Below are positions 33,542 through 42,552 of a DNA stretch of 64,000 bases, one piece after another. The first letter of the stretch is position 1, and each line of letters opens with the position of its first letter. A program made the translations under genes and the position numbers. Under the pieces are notes generated by a model. The model did not search any database and had not been told where the DNA came from. It worked only from the letters and a program-made list of their open reading frames with translations. Source of the DNA: Actinophytocola sp. (GTDB taxonomy: Bacteria; Actinomycetota; Actinomycetes; Mycobacteriales; Pseudonocardiaceae); contig WHUD01000007.1 in assembly GCA_009377385.1 (NCBI GenBank), positions 1 through 64,000 of the forward strand, read 5' to 3'.

Positions 33542-34504
33542 CTAACCCACCCGCGCGGGTGGCGTCCCTTCCCCGAACGGCAGGCCGCCGAGCTGCTCCC
33601 TGCCGTGCGGGGTGTCCCAGCCGGACAGGTCAGGACCAAGCGGGACGATGCCTGTCGGGTTGATGTTGGTGTGCACGAGGTAGTAGTGGCGCTTGATGTG
33701 GTCGAAGTCCACGGTGTCACCGAACCCCGGCGTCTGATAGAGGTCCCGCGCGTACGCCCACAGCACCGGCATCTCGGTGAGCTTGTTCCGGTTGCACTTG
33801 AAGTGGTTGTGATACACCGCATCGAACCGCACCAGCGTGGTGAACAGCCGGATGTCCGCCTCGGTGATGGTGTCGCCGACCAGGTAACGCTGCCGTTCCA
33901 GCCGTTCGGACAGCGCATCCAGCCGGGTGAACAGCCGGTGGTAGGCGTCGGCGTACGTCTCCGGCCGCTTGGCAAAGCCCGCCTGGTAGACGGCGTTGTT
34001 GACGTCGGCGAACACCGCGTCGTTGATGTCGTCGATCTCGTCCCGCAGGTGCTCCGGATACAGGTCCGGCGCGCCGTCGCGGTGGTAGGCGGCCCACTCG
34101 GTCGCGAAGTCCAGCGTGATCTGCGGGTAGTCGTTGCTGACCAGCTTCCCGCTGGAGACGTCGACCAGCGCCGGCACGCTGATGCCACCGGTGTAGTCGG
34201 GATCGACGGCGTAGTACGCCTCGGACAGCAGCCGGATGCCCAGCACCGGATCCCGGTCGCCGGGGTCGAGGGTGAACCGCCAGCTCCGCTCGTCCTGGAT
34301 CGGGTCCGCGACGGCCACCGAGACGACGTCCTCCAGCCCAAGCAGTCGCCGCGAGATCAGCCCCCGGCTGGCCCACGGGCACGCCAGGCTGACCACCAGC
34401 CGGTAGCGGTCCGGTTCGGCGGGCCACCCGGACGACCCATCGGCGGTCACCCGGTCGGTGAAGGCATTGGGTGCGCGGACGAACTCCCTCGCCTGCGTAC
34501 TCAC
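33542..34504 (-). CDS. Glutathionyl-hydroquinone reductase-like GST (ECM4/Xi class)
   Basis: 320 residues. The active-site cysteine lies in SLACPWASRGLI near residue 42, the Xi-class CPWA motif. The C-terminal helical domain keeps NDAVFADVNNAVYQAGFAK and the late Tyr residues (YYLVHTNINPTGIVPLGP) that contact the hydroquinone. Xi-class enzymes reduce glutathionyl-hydroquinones. Actinobacteria mostly lack glutathione, so the thiol may be mycothiol. It lies immediately downstream of an MshC-like gene, only 27 bp apart, which suggests joint thiol chemistry. The family is sure; the thiol is inference. Confidence 0.9.
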   Translation of the reverse strand: MSTQAREFVRAPNAFTDRVTADGSSGWPAEPDRYRLVVSLACPWASRGLISRRLLGLEDVVSVAVADPIQDERSWRFTLDPGDRDPVLGIRLLSEAYYAVDPDYTGGISVPALVDVSSGKLVSNDYPQITLDFATEWAAYHRDGAPDLYPEHLRDEIDDINDAVFADVNNAVYQAGFAKRPETYADAYHRLFTRLDALSERLERQRYLVGDTITEADIRLFTTLVRFDAVYHNHFKCNRNKLTEMPVLWAYARDLYQTPGFGDTVDFDHIKRHYYLVHTNINPTGIVPLGPDLSGWDTPHGREQLGGLPFGEGTPPARVG

Positions 34505-34531
34505 GGAATCACTCCTCTTGTGCGTTGGATG

Positions 34532-35656
34532 TCAGCCGAGTCCAAGCACGGATACCATGGCCCGCGCCGCGTCGCCGCCGCTGTCGATGGCGACGTCCAG
34601 CGCGGCGGGTACGTTCAGGTCGGTGCGCAATGCCGTACGCAGCTCGTCCTCGGCGGCAGCGGTGTCCGCGGTGCGGCGGCCTGCGGCGCTGTAGAGCCGT
34701 TCCAGTCGTTCCGCCGCGGTGTCGAGCAGCGCGGGGGTGTAGTCCCACGGCTGGTGCCACGGCCGGTCCAGGATCATGATCCGCACCACGGCCGCCGCGT
34801 GGTCGGTGAGCAGGTCAGAGATCAGCACCAGGTTGCCTGACGACTTCGCCATCTTCTCGCCGTCCACCGTCACCACCCCGACGTGCAGCCACGACCGGGC
34901 GTACGGGCGCACACCGGTGAGCGCTTCGGCCATCGCGGCATGGCAGGCGTGGTGCGGGTAGGTCAGGTCGGCGCCACCCGCGTGGACGTCGACGCCGACG
35001 CCGAACACCGACGACGCCATGGCGACGCACTCGGCGTGCCAGCCGGGACGTCCCCTGCCCCACGGCGAGTCCCAGCCGACCCGGTCGGGCCCGCACGCCT
35101 GCCACACCGCGACGTCCAGCGGGTCGCGCTTGGCGGGGTCGTCCGGCTGCCCGCCGAACTCGGCAGCCAGCTCCAGGGCCGTCGTTCGGTCGATCCCGGC
35201 CACCGAGGGGATGCCGTCGCCGTGGAAGTAGACGCTGCCATCGGCGACATAGGCGTGCCCGGAGCGCACCAGGTGCCGGGCGAGCCGGACGACGTGTGGG
35301 ATGTAGCTGTGGGCGCGGGGCTCGTGCCGGGGCGTACGCACCTTGAGGTTCGCCATGTCGGTGTCGAACTGGAACTGCCCGACGGCGGCGTACCAGTCGG
35401 CGTCGGTGCCCGCCCGCGCGGCGGCCTCGTCGAGGACGTCGTCCACGTCGGTGACGTTGCGGCAGATCTCGGTGTCCACCCCGAGCTGCCACAGCGCCCG
35501 CGCGAGGACGTCCACCCAGACGAACGTCGCGGCATGACCGAGGTGAGTGACGTCGTAGGGCGTGATGCCGCAGGCGTACACCCTGGCGCGGTCCAGCAGC
35601 GGCACCGTCCGCTCGCCGAGCACGAGGGTGGCGTCGGCGTCCCACTTGGCGTTCAT
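34532..35656 (-). CDS. MshC-like cysteine ligase (cysteinyl-tRNA synthetase paralogue)
   Basis: 374 residues from ATG 35654-35656. The adenylate-forming class I core is intact: the HIGH-like THLGHAA in CGITPYDVTHLGHAATF, GRPGWHAECVAM, and KMAKSSGN as the KMSKS loop. CGITPYD is a hallmark of MshC, the enzyme that joins cysteine to GlcN-inositol in mycothiol synthesis, rather than of cysteinyl-tRNA synthetase (CGPTVYD). It is 30-40 residues shorter than true MshC at the N-terminus, and KMAKSSGN departs from the usual KMSKSRGN. It is probably a paralogue making another cysteinyl product, next to a thiol transferase. The alternative is that it is the only mshC. Confidence 0.82.
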   Translation of the reverse strand: MNAKWDADATLVLGERTVPLLDRARVYACGITPYDVTHLGHAATFVWVDVLARALWQLGVDTEICRNVTDVDDVLDEAAARAGTDADWYAAVGQFQFDTDMANLKVRTPRHEPRAHSYIPHVVRLARHLVRSGHAYVADGSVYFHGDGIPSVAGIDRTTALELAAEFGGQPDDPAKRDPLDVAVWQACGPDRVGWDSPWGRGRPGWHAECVAMASSVFGVGVDVHAGGADLTYPHHACHAAMAEALTGVRPYARSWLHVGVVTVDGEKMAKSSGNLVLISDLLTDHAAAVVRIMILDRPWHQPWDYTPALLDTAAERLERLYSAAGRRTADTAAAEDELRTALRTDLNVPAALDVAIDSGGDAARAMVSVLGLG

Positions 35657-35712
35657 GGTTCGAGTATGCCGCCGCGCCAGGACATGCGGCAGGACGCCGC
35701 GGCCGGTGCGTG

Positions 35713-36306
35713 TCACGTGCGGTGTTCGTCCAGCTCTTGCCATTCGCGTTCCCACGCCGCGTAGCGAGCGTGGTCCAGCCGGACGCGCATCAGAACGTAG
35801 TACCCGGCGAGCGCGGCGACGAACACCAGCCAGATCCCGAGCGTAGCGAACACCGACGCGGCCGCCGTCTCGCCGGATGACAGCGGTGCGGCCGTCCGGT
35901 TGCCGTCGCGGTCGACCCAGATGGTGACCGTGTCGCCCGCGTTCGATCCGCTGGTCACCGGGACCTTGCCTTCCCGTCGTAGACCGTCCGGAGTGGACCA
36001 CTCTGCCCGCGCGGCGGCCGTGCGCGGCATCCGAACCGCTGCGGCGCCCGCTGGCGCCGGAACGGGGGCGTCCTCAAGCAGCACGGCGTCGACCGGGGAC
36101 CGGTCGTGGCGCTGCGCGGTGGCGCGGTCGGTGAGGCTGGCGTGGTAGCTGAAGCCGAACCCGCCGATGATCGGGCCCGCGAGCAAGGCGAGACCGATGA
36201 GGACCGCCGCAAGCCGGGCCTGGCGGCGGTCCGTAGGCCTGATGAGCGGGTTCCCGCCGGGCTGCAGCGCCGTCCAGAGTGCGGACCCCGATGCTGTGCC
36301 GAACAT
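35713..36306 (-). CDS. Rv1733c-like two-helix membrane protein
   Basis: 197 residues from ATG 36304-36306, GAGGAG eight nt upstream. Two helices (AAVLIGLALLAGPIIGGFGF and ATLGIWLVFVAALAGYYVLM) enclose an extracellular loop with TVTIWVDRDGNRTAAPLS, the pattern of the Rv1733c family of mycobacterial dormancy membrane proteins. It lies upstream of the MshC-like gene on the same strand. No function is known. Confidence 0.82.
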   Translation of the reverse strand: MFGTASGSALWTALQPGGNPLIRPTDRRQARLAAVLIGLALLAGPIIGGFGFSYHASLTDRATAQRHDRSPVDAVLLEDAPVPAPAGAAAVRMPRTAAARAEWSTPDGLRREGKVPVTSGSNAGDTVTIWVDRDGNRTAAPLSSGETAAASVFATLGIWLVFVAALAGYYVLMRVRLDHARYAAWEREWQELDEHRT

Positions 36307-36524
36307 GACCTGACTCCTCATGCGGCGGACCTGTTTCTCCATCGTGTTCGGAGCCGACGGCCGAGCCGAAGGGCCTTCTGTCGGATTCCTCGGTGACGGT
36401 GTACCCAAGCTCGCGCGAGGCCAACCACGCGACCAACGGCCCTGGCGACACGGCCTGATGCGGTCCTTGACCTGGGCCGACGCTGCGGTGATGCTTGCGC
36501 GGAACGTCGGGGAAGGATCTTGCT

Positions 36525-37379
36525 GTGGTGCGCAGTACTATGATCGCCGCCGGGACGGCGGCGGCAGCGGTTGTGGTCGCGACCGTGATGGTTGTGCTCA
36601 TCAGCGTCACGCCGAACGGTGAACGCGCGGTCGGCGAACCGGGACCGCCGACCACACCCGCGACGTCCACGACGACGCCGTTCCCTGCGGAGCTGGCAGG
36701 CAAGGACCTCGAACGCATCCCGACGTCACGGCGGGTGGTCGCGCTCACCTTCGACGCGGGCGGCAATGGCGGCGGTACGGCCAGCATTCTGGACACCCTC
36801 GGCCGCACCGGCGTGCCGGCGACGTTCTTCCTGACCGGCGGCTTCGTCCGGGGCGCGTCGGACGCGGCGCGGGCGATCGTGAACTCGGGCCATCGCATCG
36901 GCAACCACTCGGAGACCCATCCGGAGTTCAGCAAGCTCACCGATGCGGAGATTGGCGCGGAGATGGCCTTCGCCGAGCGCACGCTGAACGGCATTGGCGC
37001 CGACCCGAGGCCGCTGTTCCGATTCCCGTATGGCGACCGTGACGCGGGTGCCATCCGGGCGGTCAACGACACCGGGTACCTGCCGGTTGGCTGGACCGTC
37101 GACACCGCAGGGTGGAAGGGCACCAGCGCGGGCATGACCCAGCGGCAAGCCGTGCGGCGGGTACTCAACACCCTGGGGCCGGGCCAGATCGTGCTGGCAC
37201 ACGTCGGCGCGCATCCCTCTGACGGGTCCACTATCGACGCCGACGCGCTCCCCACGATCATCCGCGAGGTGCGCGAGCGCGGCTACCGGTTCGTCTCGTT
37301 GGACACGCTGCTGTCCGTCGATCATGACTCCCGATCCGATCAGCATCCGGGTGAACCTGGGACCCTTGCCACGTCGTGA
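36525..37379 (+). CDS. Secreted polysaccharide deacetylase (NodB/CE4 domain)
   Basis: 284 residues from GTG 36525, with GGAAGGA seven nt upstream. One N-terminal membrane or signal segment (AAAAVVVATVMVVLISV) is followed by a Thr/Pro-rich linker and a CE4 domain. VVALTFDAGGNG holds the catalytic base; GNHSETHPEFS is the HxxxH zinc motif; FRFPYGDRD and LAHVGAHPSD complete the set. It would deacetylate cell-wall or secreted N-acetyl sugars outside the membrane. TFDAG in place of TFDDG means the second Asp of the usual motif 1 is Ala, seen in many actinobacterial relatives; the His pair supplies the remaining zinc ligands. Confidence 0.9.
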   Translation: MVRSTMIAAGTAAAAVVVATVMVVLISVTPNGERAVGEPGPPTTPATSTTTPFPAELAGKDLERIPTSRRVVALTFDAGGNGGGTASILDTLGRTGVPATFFLTGGFVRGASDAARAIVNSGHRIGNHSETHPEFSKLTDAEIGAEMAFAERTLNGIGADPRPLFRFPYGDRDAGAIRAVNDTGYLPVGWTVDTAGWKGTSAGMTQRQAVRRVLNTLGPGQIVLAHVGAHPSDGSTIDADALPTIIREVRERGYRFVSLDTLLSVDHDSRSDQHPGEPGTLATS

Positions 37380-39198
37380 GAAGCTTTCGGGTGTGGATCA
37401 CGATCCGAACGGCGCGGTGTTCGCCCCGATGCTGGGCACGGTGGTCCGCGTCGCGGTGAGCGACGGCGCCCAGGTGCGCTCCGGCCAGCAACTGGTGGTG
37501 CTGGAGTCGATGAAGATGGAGCACATCGTCGCCGCTCCGCATGCGGGCGTGGTCGCGCGGGTGGCGGTGGCCGAGGGCGAGCGGGTGCGCCGGGACCAGC
37601 GGCTGCTTGACGTCATCGAGGCGGCGGGGCCCGTGGTGGACAAGACCGAGGACGCCGAGCGCGACCCGGACGCCGTGCGCGCCGACCTCGATGAGGTGCG
37701 GCGCAGGCACGCCATCGGACAGGACGCCCAGCGCCCCGACGCCGTCGCCAAGCGGCACGACGCCGGGCGGCGCACCGCGCGGGAGAACATCGCCGCGCTG
37801 TGCGACGAGGGCACCTTCCTGGAGTACGGGCCGCTGGTGGTCGCCGCCCAGCGGCAGCGCCGCTCGCTGGAGGACTTGATTGAACGCACCCCGGCGGACG
37901 GCCTCGTCGGCGGGCTGGCGGACATCAACGGCTCGCAGTGCGCCGTGCTGGCCTACGACGCGACGGTGCTTGCGGGCACCCAGGGCGCGTACAACCACCT
38001 CAAGAAGGACCGGCTGTTCGACGTCGCCGCGCGGCGGCGGCTGCCGGTGGTGCTCTACGCCGAGGGTGGCGGCGGGCGTCCCGGCGACGTCGACATCCCG
38101 ACCGTGTCCGGGTTGCAGGTGATGGCGTTTCACCTGTTCGCGAGGCTCAGCGGGCATGTACCGCTGGTCGGCATCGCGTCCGGTCGCTGCTTCGCGGGCA
38201 ACGCGGCGTTGCTCGGATGCTGCGACGTGGTGATCGCGACGCGGGACGCCACCATCGGCATGGGCGGGCCGGCGATGATCGAGGGCGGCGGGCTCGGCAC
38301 GTACGACGCCGACGAGGTGGGCCCCATCGACGTCCAGGCGCCCAACGGCGTGGTCGACGTGGTGGTCGCGGACGAGGCGGAGGCGACAGAGGTCGCGAAG
38401 CGGTACCTGTCCTACTTCCAGGGCACCCTGGCGGAGTGGGAAAGCCAGGACCAGCGGCGGCTCCGGCAGGCGGTGCCGGAGAACCGGGTGCGGGTCTACG
38501 ACGTCCGCTCCGTGATCGACACGATCGCCGACAGCGGCAGCGTGCTCGAGCTGCGGCGGGACTTCGGCCCGGGCATCATCACCGCGCTGGTGCGGATCGA
38601 GGGGAAGCCGTACGGGCTCATCGCCAACAACCCGGCGCACCTCGGCGGCGCCATCGACAGCGAAGCCGCCGACAAGGCGTCCCGGTTCCTGCAGCTTTGC
38701 GACGCGCACGGGCTGCCGGTCGTCTCGCTGTGCGACACGCCAGGCTTCATGGTGGGACCGGACGCCGAGCGCACAGCGACGGTGCGGCACGTCAGCCGGA
38801 TGTTCGTGACCGGGGCGAACCTGCGGGGACCGCTGTGCGTGATCGTGCTGCGCAAGGCCTACGGGCTCGGCGCGATGGCGATGGCGGGCGGCAGCCTCAC
38901 CGTGCCGGTCGCGACGGTGTCGTGGCCGACGGGCGAGCTCGGCGGCATGGGGCTGGAAGGCGCCGTCAAGCTCGGCTTCCGCAAGGAGCTGGACGCCGTG
39001 TCCGACCCCGAGGAGCGGCAGCGGCTGTTCGACCAGATGGTGGCCACGGCCTATGAGCACGGCAAGGCGCTGAACGCGGCGTCGCTGTTCGAGATCGACG
39101 ACGTCATCGATCCTGCCGACACGCGGCGCTGGATCACCACCACGATGTCGGAGCCGCCGCGCGAGCCGGGCGGACGGGCGTTCGTCGACACGTGGTGA
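37324..39198 (+). CDS. Biotin carboxyl carrier domain fused to acyl-CoA carboxyltransferase
   Basis: 624 residues if ATG 37324 is the start; GTG 37393 is an in-frame alternative with weak GAGAAG upstream. Residues 25-95 are a biotinyl domain with the target lysine at 64 in VLESMKMEH. The rest is a carboxyltransferase with both crotonase-like halves: GMGGPAMIEGGGLG in the first, and DTPGFMVGPDAERT and GLGAMAMAGGS in the second. There is no biotin carboxylase domain, so the carboxybiotin must come from another protein. It could carboxylate propionyl- or acetyl-CoA; the acyl group is not predictable. Its start overlaps the end of the deacetylase gene, and it ends at a GTGAAGGGCGTCTTCAC palindrome. 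Confidence 0.9.
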   Translation: MTPDPISIRVNLGPLPRREKLSGVDHDPNGAVFAPMLGTVVRVAVSDGAQVRSGQQLVVLESMKMEHIVAAPHAGVVARVAVAEGERVRRDQRLLDVIEAAGPVVDKTEDAERDPDAVRADLDEVRRRHAIGQDAQRPDAVAKRHDAGRRTARENIAALCDEGTFLEYGPLVVAAQRQRRSLEDLIERTPADGLVGGLADINGSQCAVLAYDATVLAGTQGAYNHLKKDRLFDVAARRRLPVVLYAEGGGGRPGDVDIPTVSGLQVMAFHLFARLSGHVPLVGIASGRCFAGNAALLGCCDVVIATRDATIGMGGPAMIEGGGLGTYDADEVGPIDVQAPNGVVDVVVADEAEATEVAKRYLSYFQGTLAEWESQDQRRLRQAVPENRVRVYDVRSVIDTIADSGSVLELRRDFGPGIITALVRIEGKPYGLIANNPAHLGGAIDSEAADKASRFLQLCDAHGLPVVSLCDTPGFMVGPDAERTATVRHVSRMFVTGANLRGPLCVIVLRKAYGLGAMAMAGGSLTVPVATVSWPTGELGGMGLEGAVKLGFRKELDAVSDPEERQRLFDQMVATAYEHGKALNAASLFEIDDVIDPADTRRWITTTMSEPPREPGGRAFVDTW

Positions 39199-39199
39199 C

Positions 39200-39216
39200 G
39201 TGAAGGGCGTCTTCAC
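39200..39216. repeat. Dispersed palindrome GTGAAGGGCGTCTTCAC
   Basis: The 17-nt palindrome GTGAAGGGCGTCTTCAC (6-bp arms) directly follows the carboxyltransferase stop. It is identical to 218-234, and its reverse complement occurs in part at 250-264. Like that copy it sits just after a stop codon. Confidence 0.7.
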
Positions 39217-39275
39217 AACAGCGCCCGGCGCCACCGGCGCGCGATGCCTTGCCGACACCGGTACTGTCGTCGGGG

Positions 39276-40589
39276 ATGAGTGAGCGCAGCGAGCAGATCG
39301 TCAGCATCCTGGAGAACGCCTTCGCCGACCGCGTCCGGCGCGACCCCGCCGCCTTCCGGAAGCGGTTCAGAAAGATGGCCGCGGATCCGTTCGCGTTCTA
39401 CCGGGGCTCTGCGGCGCTGTACTACGCCGACATGGCCGATCGGGACGACCCGTGGGCCACCGGCGCGCTGTCGCGGGCGTGGATCCATGGCGACCTGCAC
39501 GCCGAGAACTTCGGCACCTACCTGAACGACCAGGGCAGGCTGATCTTCGACGTCAACGACTTCGACGAGGCGTACCTCGGCCACTTCACCTGGGACCTGC
39601 AACGGTGCGCCGCGAGCCTCGCGCTGATCGGCTGGCGCAAGGCGTTCCCCGACGAGGTCATCGACGAGCTGATCGCCCGTTACATTCGTTCCTACCTCGA
39701 CCAGGTCGCCTACTACACGCAATCCGACCGGGACAAGGACTGGGCGCTGCGGCTCGACAACGCGCGCGGGCCCGTCCGGCGGACGCTGCTCGACGCGCGG
39801 TCGGCGAGCCGGATCGACCTGCTCACCGCGAACACGGTCGTGGTCGACGAGGACAGGCAGTTCCTGGACGGCTCAGGTGTGCGCAGGCTCGACGATGACG
39901 AGCACGAGCGGGTGCTGCGCGCCTACGAGCGTTACCTGGACACCGTGCCGCAGACGAAGCGGACGCCGAACGAGATCGCGTTCGAGGTCAAGGACGTCGT
40001 CGGGCGGTCCGGTTTCGGCATCGGCAGCGCAGGGCTGCGGGCGTACAACGTGCTGCTGGAAGGGCGCAGCGAGGCGCTGGAGAACGACGTCATTCTCTCG
40101 GTCAAGGAGGGCAACGTCGCCGCGGCCAGCGCTGTAGTGCACGACGAGCGGCTCGCGGGGGCGTTCGAGCACCACGGCCACCGCACCGCGTTGTCGCAGC
40201 GCGCGCTGCAGGTGCACACCGATCCGTACCTGGGCTGGACCGAGATCGACGGCACGGGGTTCGTCGTCAGCGAGCTGTCACCATACGAGTCCGACCTGGA
40301 GTGGGACGACCTGACCGAGCCGGACGAGATCACCGAACTGGTGACCGACCTCGGCAAGGCGACCGCCAAGATGCACTGCGTGTCCGACGCCGACGCCGAG
40401 GGCCTCGCGGTCGATGAGCAGGTGGAGAACCTGGTGCTCGCGCGGGTCGACGGTCGCGTAGGGGAGTTGGTCAGCTGGGTGCAGGAGTTCGCCCGCGAGT
40501 ACGCCGAACTGACCCGCGCTGACCACGCCCGGTTCGTCGACGCCTTCCGTCACGGCGGGTTCGGCAGGGTGAGCGCGGTGGCTGGCTAG
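39276..40589 (+). CDS. DUF2252 family protein (kinase-fold)
   Basis: 437 residues from ATG 39276. The core WIHGDLHAENFGTYL with following DVNDFDEAYLGHFTWDL resembles the catalytic loop and metal site of aminoglycoside-type kinases and is the DUF2252 signature. The late segment ALSQRALQVHTDPYLGW is conserved in the family. These uncharacterised proteins are widespread in actinobacteria and may phosphorylate a small molecule. The gene stands alone between divergently read genes; its ribosome site is weak. Confidence 0.88.
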   Translation: MSERSEQIVSILENAFADRVRRDPAAFRKRFRKMAADPFAFYRGSAALYYADMADRDDPWATGALSRAWIHGDLHAENFGTYLNDQGRLIFDVNDFDEAYLGHFTWDLQRCAASLALIGWRKAFPDEVIDELIARYIRSYLDQVAYYTQSDRDKDWALRLDNARGPVRRTLLDARSASRIDLLTANTVVVDEDRQFLDGSGVRRLDDDEHERVLRAYERYLDTVPQTKRTPNEIAFEVKDVVGRSGFGIGSAGLRAYNVLLEGRSEALENDVILSVKEGNVAAASAVVHDERLAGAFEHHGHRTALSQRALQVHTDPYLGWTEIDGTGFVVSELSPYESDLEWDDLTEPDEITELVTDLGKATAKMHCVSDADAEGLAVDEQVENLVLARVDGRVGELVSWVQEFAREYAELTRADHARFVDAFRHGGFGRVSAVAG

Positions 40590-40594
40590 GTGCC

Positions 40595-41395
40595 TCACCG
40601 GCGTCGTCCGTCCGGTTCCGGCTGACACCGAGGGCACCACACGGTGGCCCTGCTGCCGACGCGGCCGTGCGCTAGGGACGACCCGCAGCGCGGACACGTG
40701 CCGGGGTCGTCGTCGCGGTGTCCGGTCAGCCAGTTCCGCTGGGGCGGCACCCGACCCGCGTCGATGGCGTGCCGCAGCACCGCGCCCATGCGCGCGTGCA
40801 GCCGCCCGCAGTCCCGCGCGCTGAGCGTCGAGGCGCGGGTGCGCGGATGAAGCCGGGCACGCCACAGAATCTCGTCCACCAGCAGCGTGCCGAGCCCGGC
40901 GACCTCCGACTGGTCCATCAGGACCGCTTTCACCTGCCGGTCCCGGTGCGCCAGCAGCTCCCACAGCTCGCTACGCGACACCTCGGTCGCGTCGACGCCG
41001 AGGTCACCCAGCACCCGCTCGCGGTCGGCCTCCCCGCGCGTCAAGTGCATGCCCTCCAGCTTGCGCATGTCCCGGTAGCGCAGCTCGCCGTCGTCGAACG
41101 CGACCACGACGCGGTCGTGGCGATGTTCCTGCTCGTCGGATCCGGACCACACGAGGCGTCCGGTCATGCCGAAGTGCAGCAGCACGGCGGAGTCCGACCC
41201 GCGCACCGGCGCGATCAGCCACTTGCCGTGCCGACGCGCCCGGTCGAACCGCTCGCCCTCGATCGTTTTCGCCAGGCTGCGCGGGCTGGTGCCCCGCACC
41301 ACTTGGGCGTCGCGGACCCGCACCGCACGGACCGCGCCTCGGGCGTGGTCGTTGAACACGCGGCGGAACCCTTCGACGTCTGCGAGTTCCGGCAT
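40595..41395 (-). CDS. Fpg/Nei-family DNA glycosylase
   Basis: 266 residues. The mature N-terminal proline and glutamate of the MPELxxVE signature are present as MPELADVEGF, so the Pro nucleophile and Glu are kept. The helix-two-turn-helix reads EVAGLGTLLVDEILWRARLHP, and a C-terminal zinc finger (CPRCGSS and WCPRC, C-x2-C-x16-C-x2-C) follows. It excises oxidised bases and cuts the abasic site. A small gene of unknown role lies immediately upstream, three nt apart, and may be co-expressed. Whether it is closer to Fpg or Nei2 I cannot tell by eye. Confidence 0.93.
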   Translation of the reverse strand: MPELADVEGFRRVFNDHARGAVRAVRVRDAQVVRGTSPRSLAKTIEGERFDRARRHGKWLIAPVRGSDSAVLLHFGMTGRLVWSGSDEQEHRHDRVVVAFDDGELRYRDMRKLEGMHLTRGEADRERVLGDLGVDATEVSRSELWELLAHRDRQVKAVLMDQSEVAGLGTLLVDEILWRARLHPRTRASTLSARDCGRLHARMGAVLRHAIDAGRVPPQRNWLTGHRDDDPGTCPRCGSSLAHGRVGSRATVWCPRCQPEPDGRRR

Positions 41396-41398
41396 GCG

Positions 41399-41635
41399 TC
41401 AGGAGCGCTCGTCGCGACCGTGCCTGCGCTGCTCGGCGCCGGACTCCTCCTCGCCGCTGAAGTCCTCGGACAACCTGCCGACGAATGTCTCCGACCTGCG
41501 CTTCCTGTCGGCGTTGCGGCCGCGACGGGGCGGCCGGGACAGGGCCATGGTTGGGTCGGTCGGCGCGTCGGACTCCCTCGGGGTGTTGACCGGCATCCGA
41601 AACCGTTCCCAGAACCAGCGAATCCACCGGGGCAT
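41399..41635 (-). CDS. Small protein of unknown function upstream of the glycosylase
   Basis: 78 residues from ATG 41633-41635, with GAGG seven nt upstream. It begins MPRWIRWFWERFRMPVN, an amphipathic Trp/Arg-rich stretch that could lie on the membrane, and then is basic and acidic by turns with no recognisable domain. The stop is three nt before the glycosylase start, so the two genes are transcribed together. The good ribosome site and the fixed spacing are the evidence that it is real. Confidence 0.55.
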   Translation of the reverse strand: MPRWIRWFWERFRMPVNTPRESDAPTDPTMALSRPPRRGRNADRKRRSETFVGRLSEDFSGEEESGAEQRRHGRDERS

Positions 41636-41703
41636 ATGCTCACCTCGCTCGTCTTGACGGTGAGGGATACCCCATGAGCCAGGCGGTCACACCTGGCGGG
41701 CGG

Positions 41704-42552
41704 TCACGCCGGAGTCGCGAGGCGCTGCTCAGGCACCGGCTCCTCGTCGGAGCCCGGCAGTGGCGCGGCGTCGGCCAGCAACCGGCCAAGGGCGCGCACG
41801 CGCTCCGCGAGCCCGTCCTTGAGCTGCCGCAGGACGTCGACCTCCTGCTGCGCCGCCCGCACGATCCGGCTGGCTTCCGCGCGGGCCTCGGCGACGATGC
41901 GGTCGGCGTCTGCCTGTGCCGCGCGGCGCTGTTCGGCGATGTCCCGCCGTGCCTCCACCCGCCGGGCGAGCATGGCGAGCTCGAAGTCCTTCGTGACCTG
42001 CGTGCGGTGCTGCTCGACGGCCTCGTCCAGCTGCATCCGCCGACGCTCCGCCTCGCGCGACATCGCCTCGGCCTGGGTGTGGGCGCGGTCGAGTAGCTCC
42101 TGGTGCTCGGCCGCCATGGCCGTCCGCTGCGACTCAAGGTCAGCGAGGAACCATTCGGAGCGCTTCCGCAGCCGCTGCGCCGCGTCGTTGGCAGCGCTCC
42201 AGGTGTGCTCTGCCGCCGTCTGCGCCCGTCCGGTGATCTCGGCGGCCTCCTCCCGCGCGAGCTCGACCATCCGCCGCAGCCGGTCCGGCACCGTGTCCGG
42301 GTCGATCGGTGTACGGCATGCCCGGTCGAGCCGGGCGCGCAGCTCGCGGACCGCCGACCGGCTCGATTCCAGCCGCGCCGCGAGGTTTTCTCCCTCGGCG
42401 ACGGCGGCGTCGCGATCGGCGGCGGCCAGCCGCAACTCGGCCTCGACGCCATGCACGTACCGGCGTACCTGGTCGCGGTCGTAACCCCGCCACGCTACGT
42501 CGAAATCGGTGCGCAACGGCACCAAATCATCCCGGATTTCCAGCGACTCCAT
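41704..42552 (-). CDS. DivIVA-like coiled-coil protein
   Basis: 282 residues from ATG 42550-42552, with GGAGG six nt upstream. The N-terminus PLRTDFDVAWRGYDRDQVRRYV is a DivIVA/Wag31-type membrane-binding start, here with FDVAWRGYD in place of F-x-x-x-x-R-GYD. Almost everything after it is charged coiled coil (EQRRAAQADADRIVAEARA). Such proteins mark cell poles or septa or scaffold other proteins. It is not the canonical wag31, which lies by the division cluster; this is a paralogue of unknown partner. Confidence 0.83.
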   Translation of the reverse strand: MESLEIRDDLVPLRTDFDVAWRGYDRDQVRRYVHGVEAELRLAAADRDAAVAEGENLAARLESSRSAVRELRARLDRACRTPIDPDTVPDRLRRMVELAREEAAEITGRAQTAAEHTWSAANDAAQRLRKRSEWFLADLESQRTAMAAEHQELLDRAHTQAEAMSREAERRRMQLDEAVEQHRTQVTKDFELAMLARRVEARRDIAEQRRAAQADADRIVAEARAEASRIVRAAQQEVDVLRQLKDGLAERVRALGRLLADAAPLPGSDEEPVPEQRLATPA

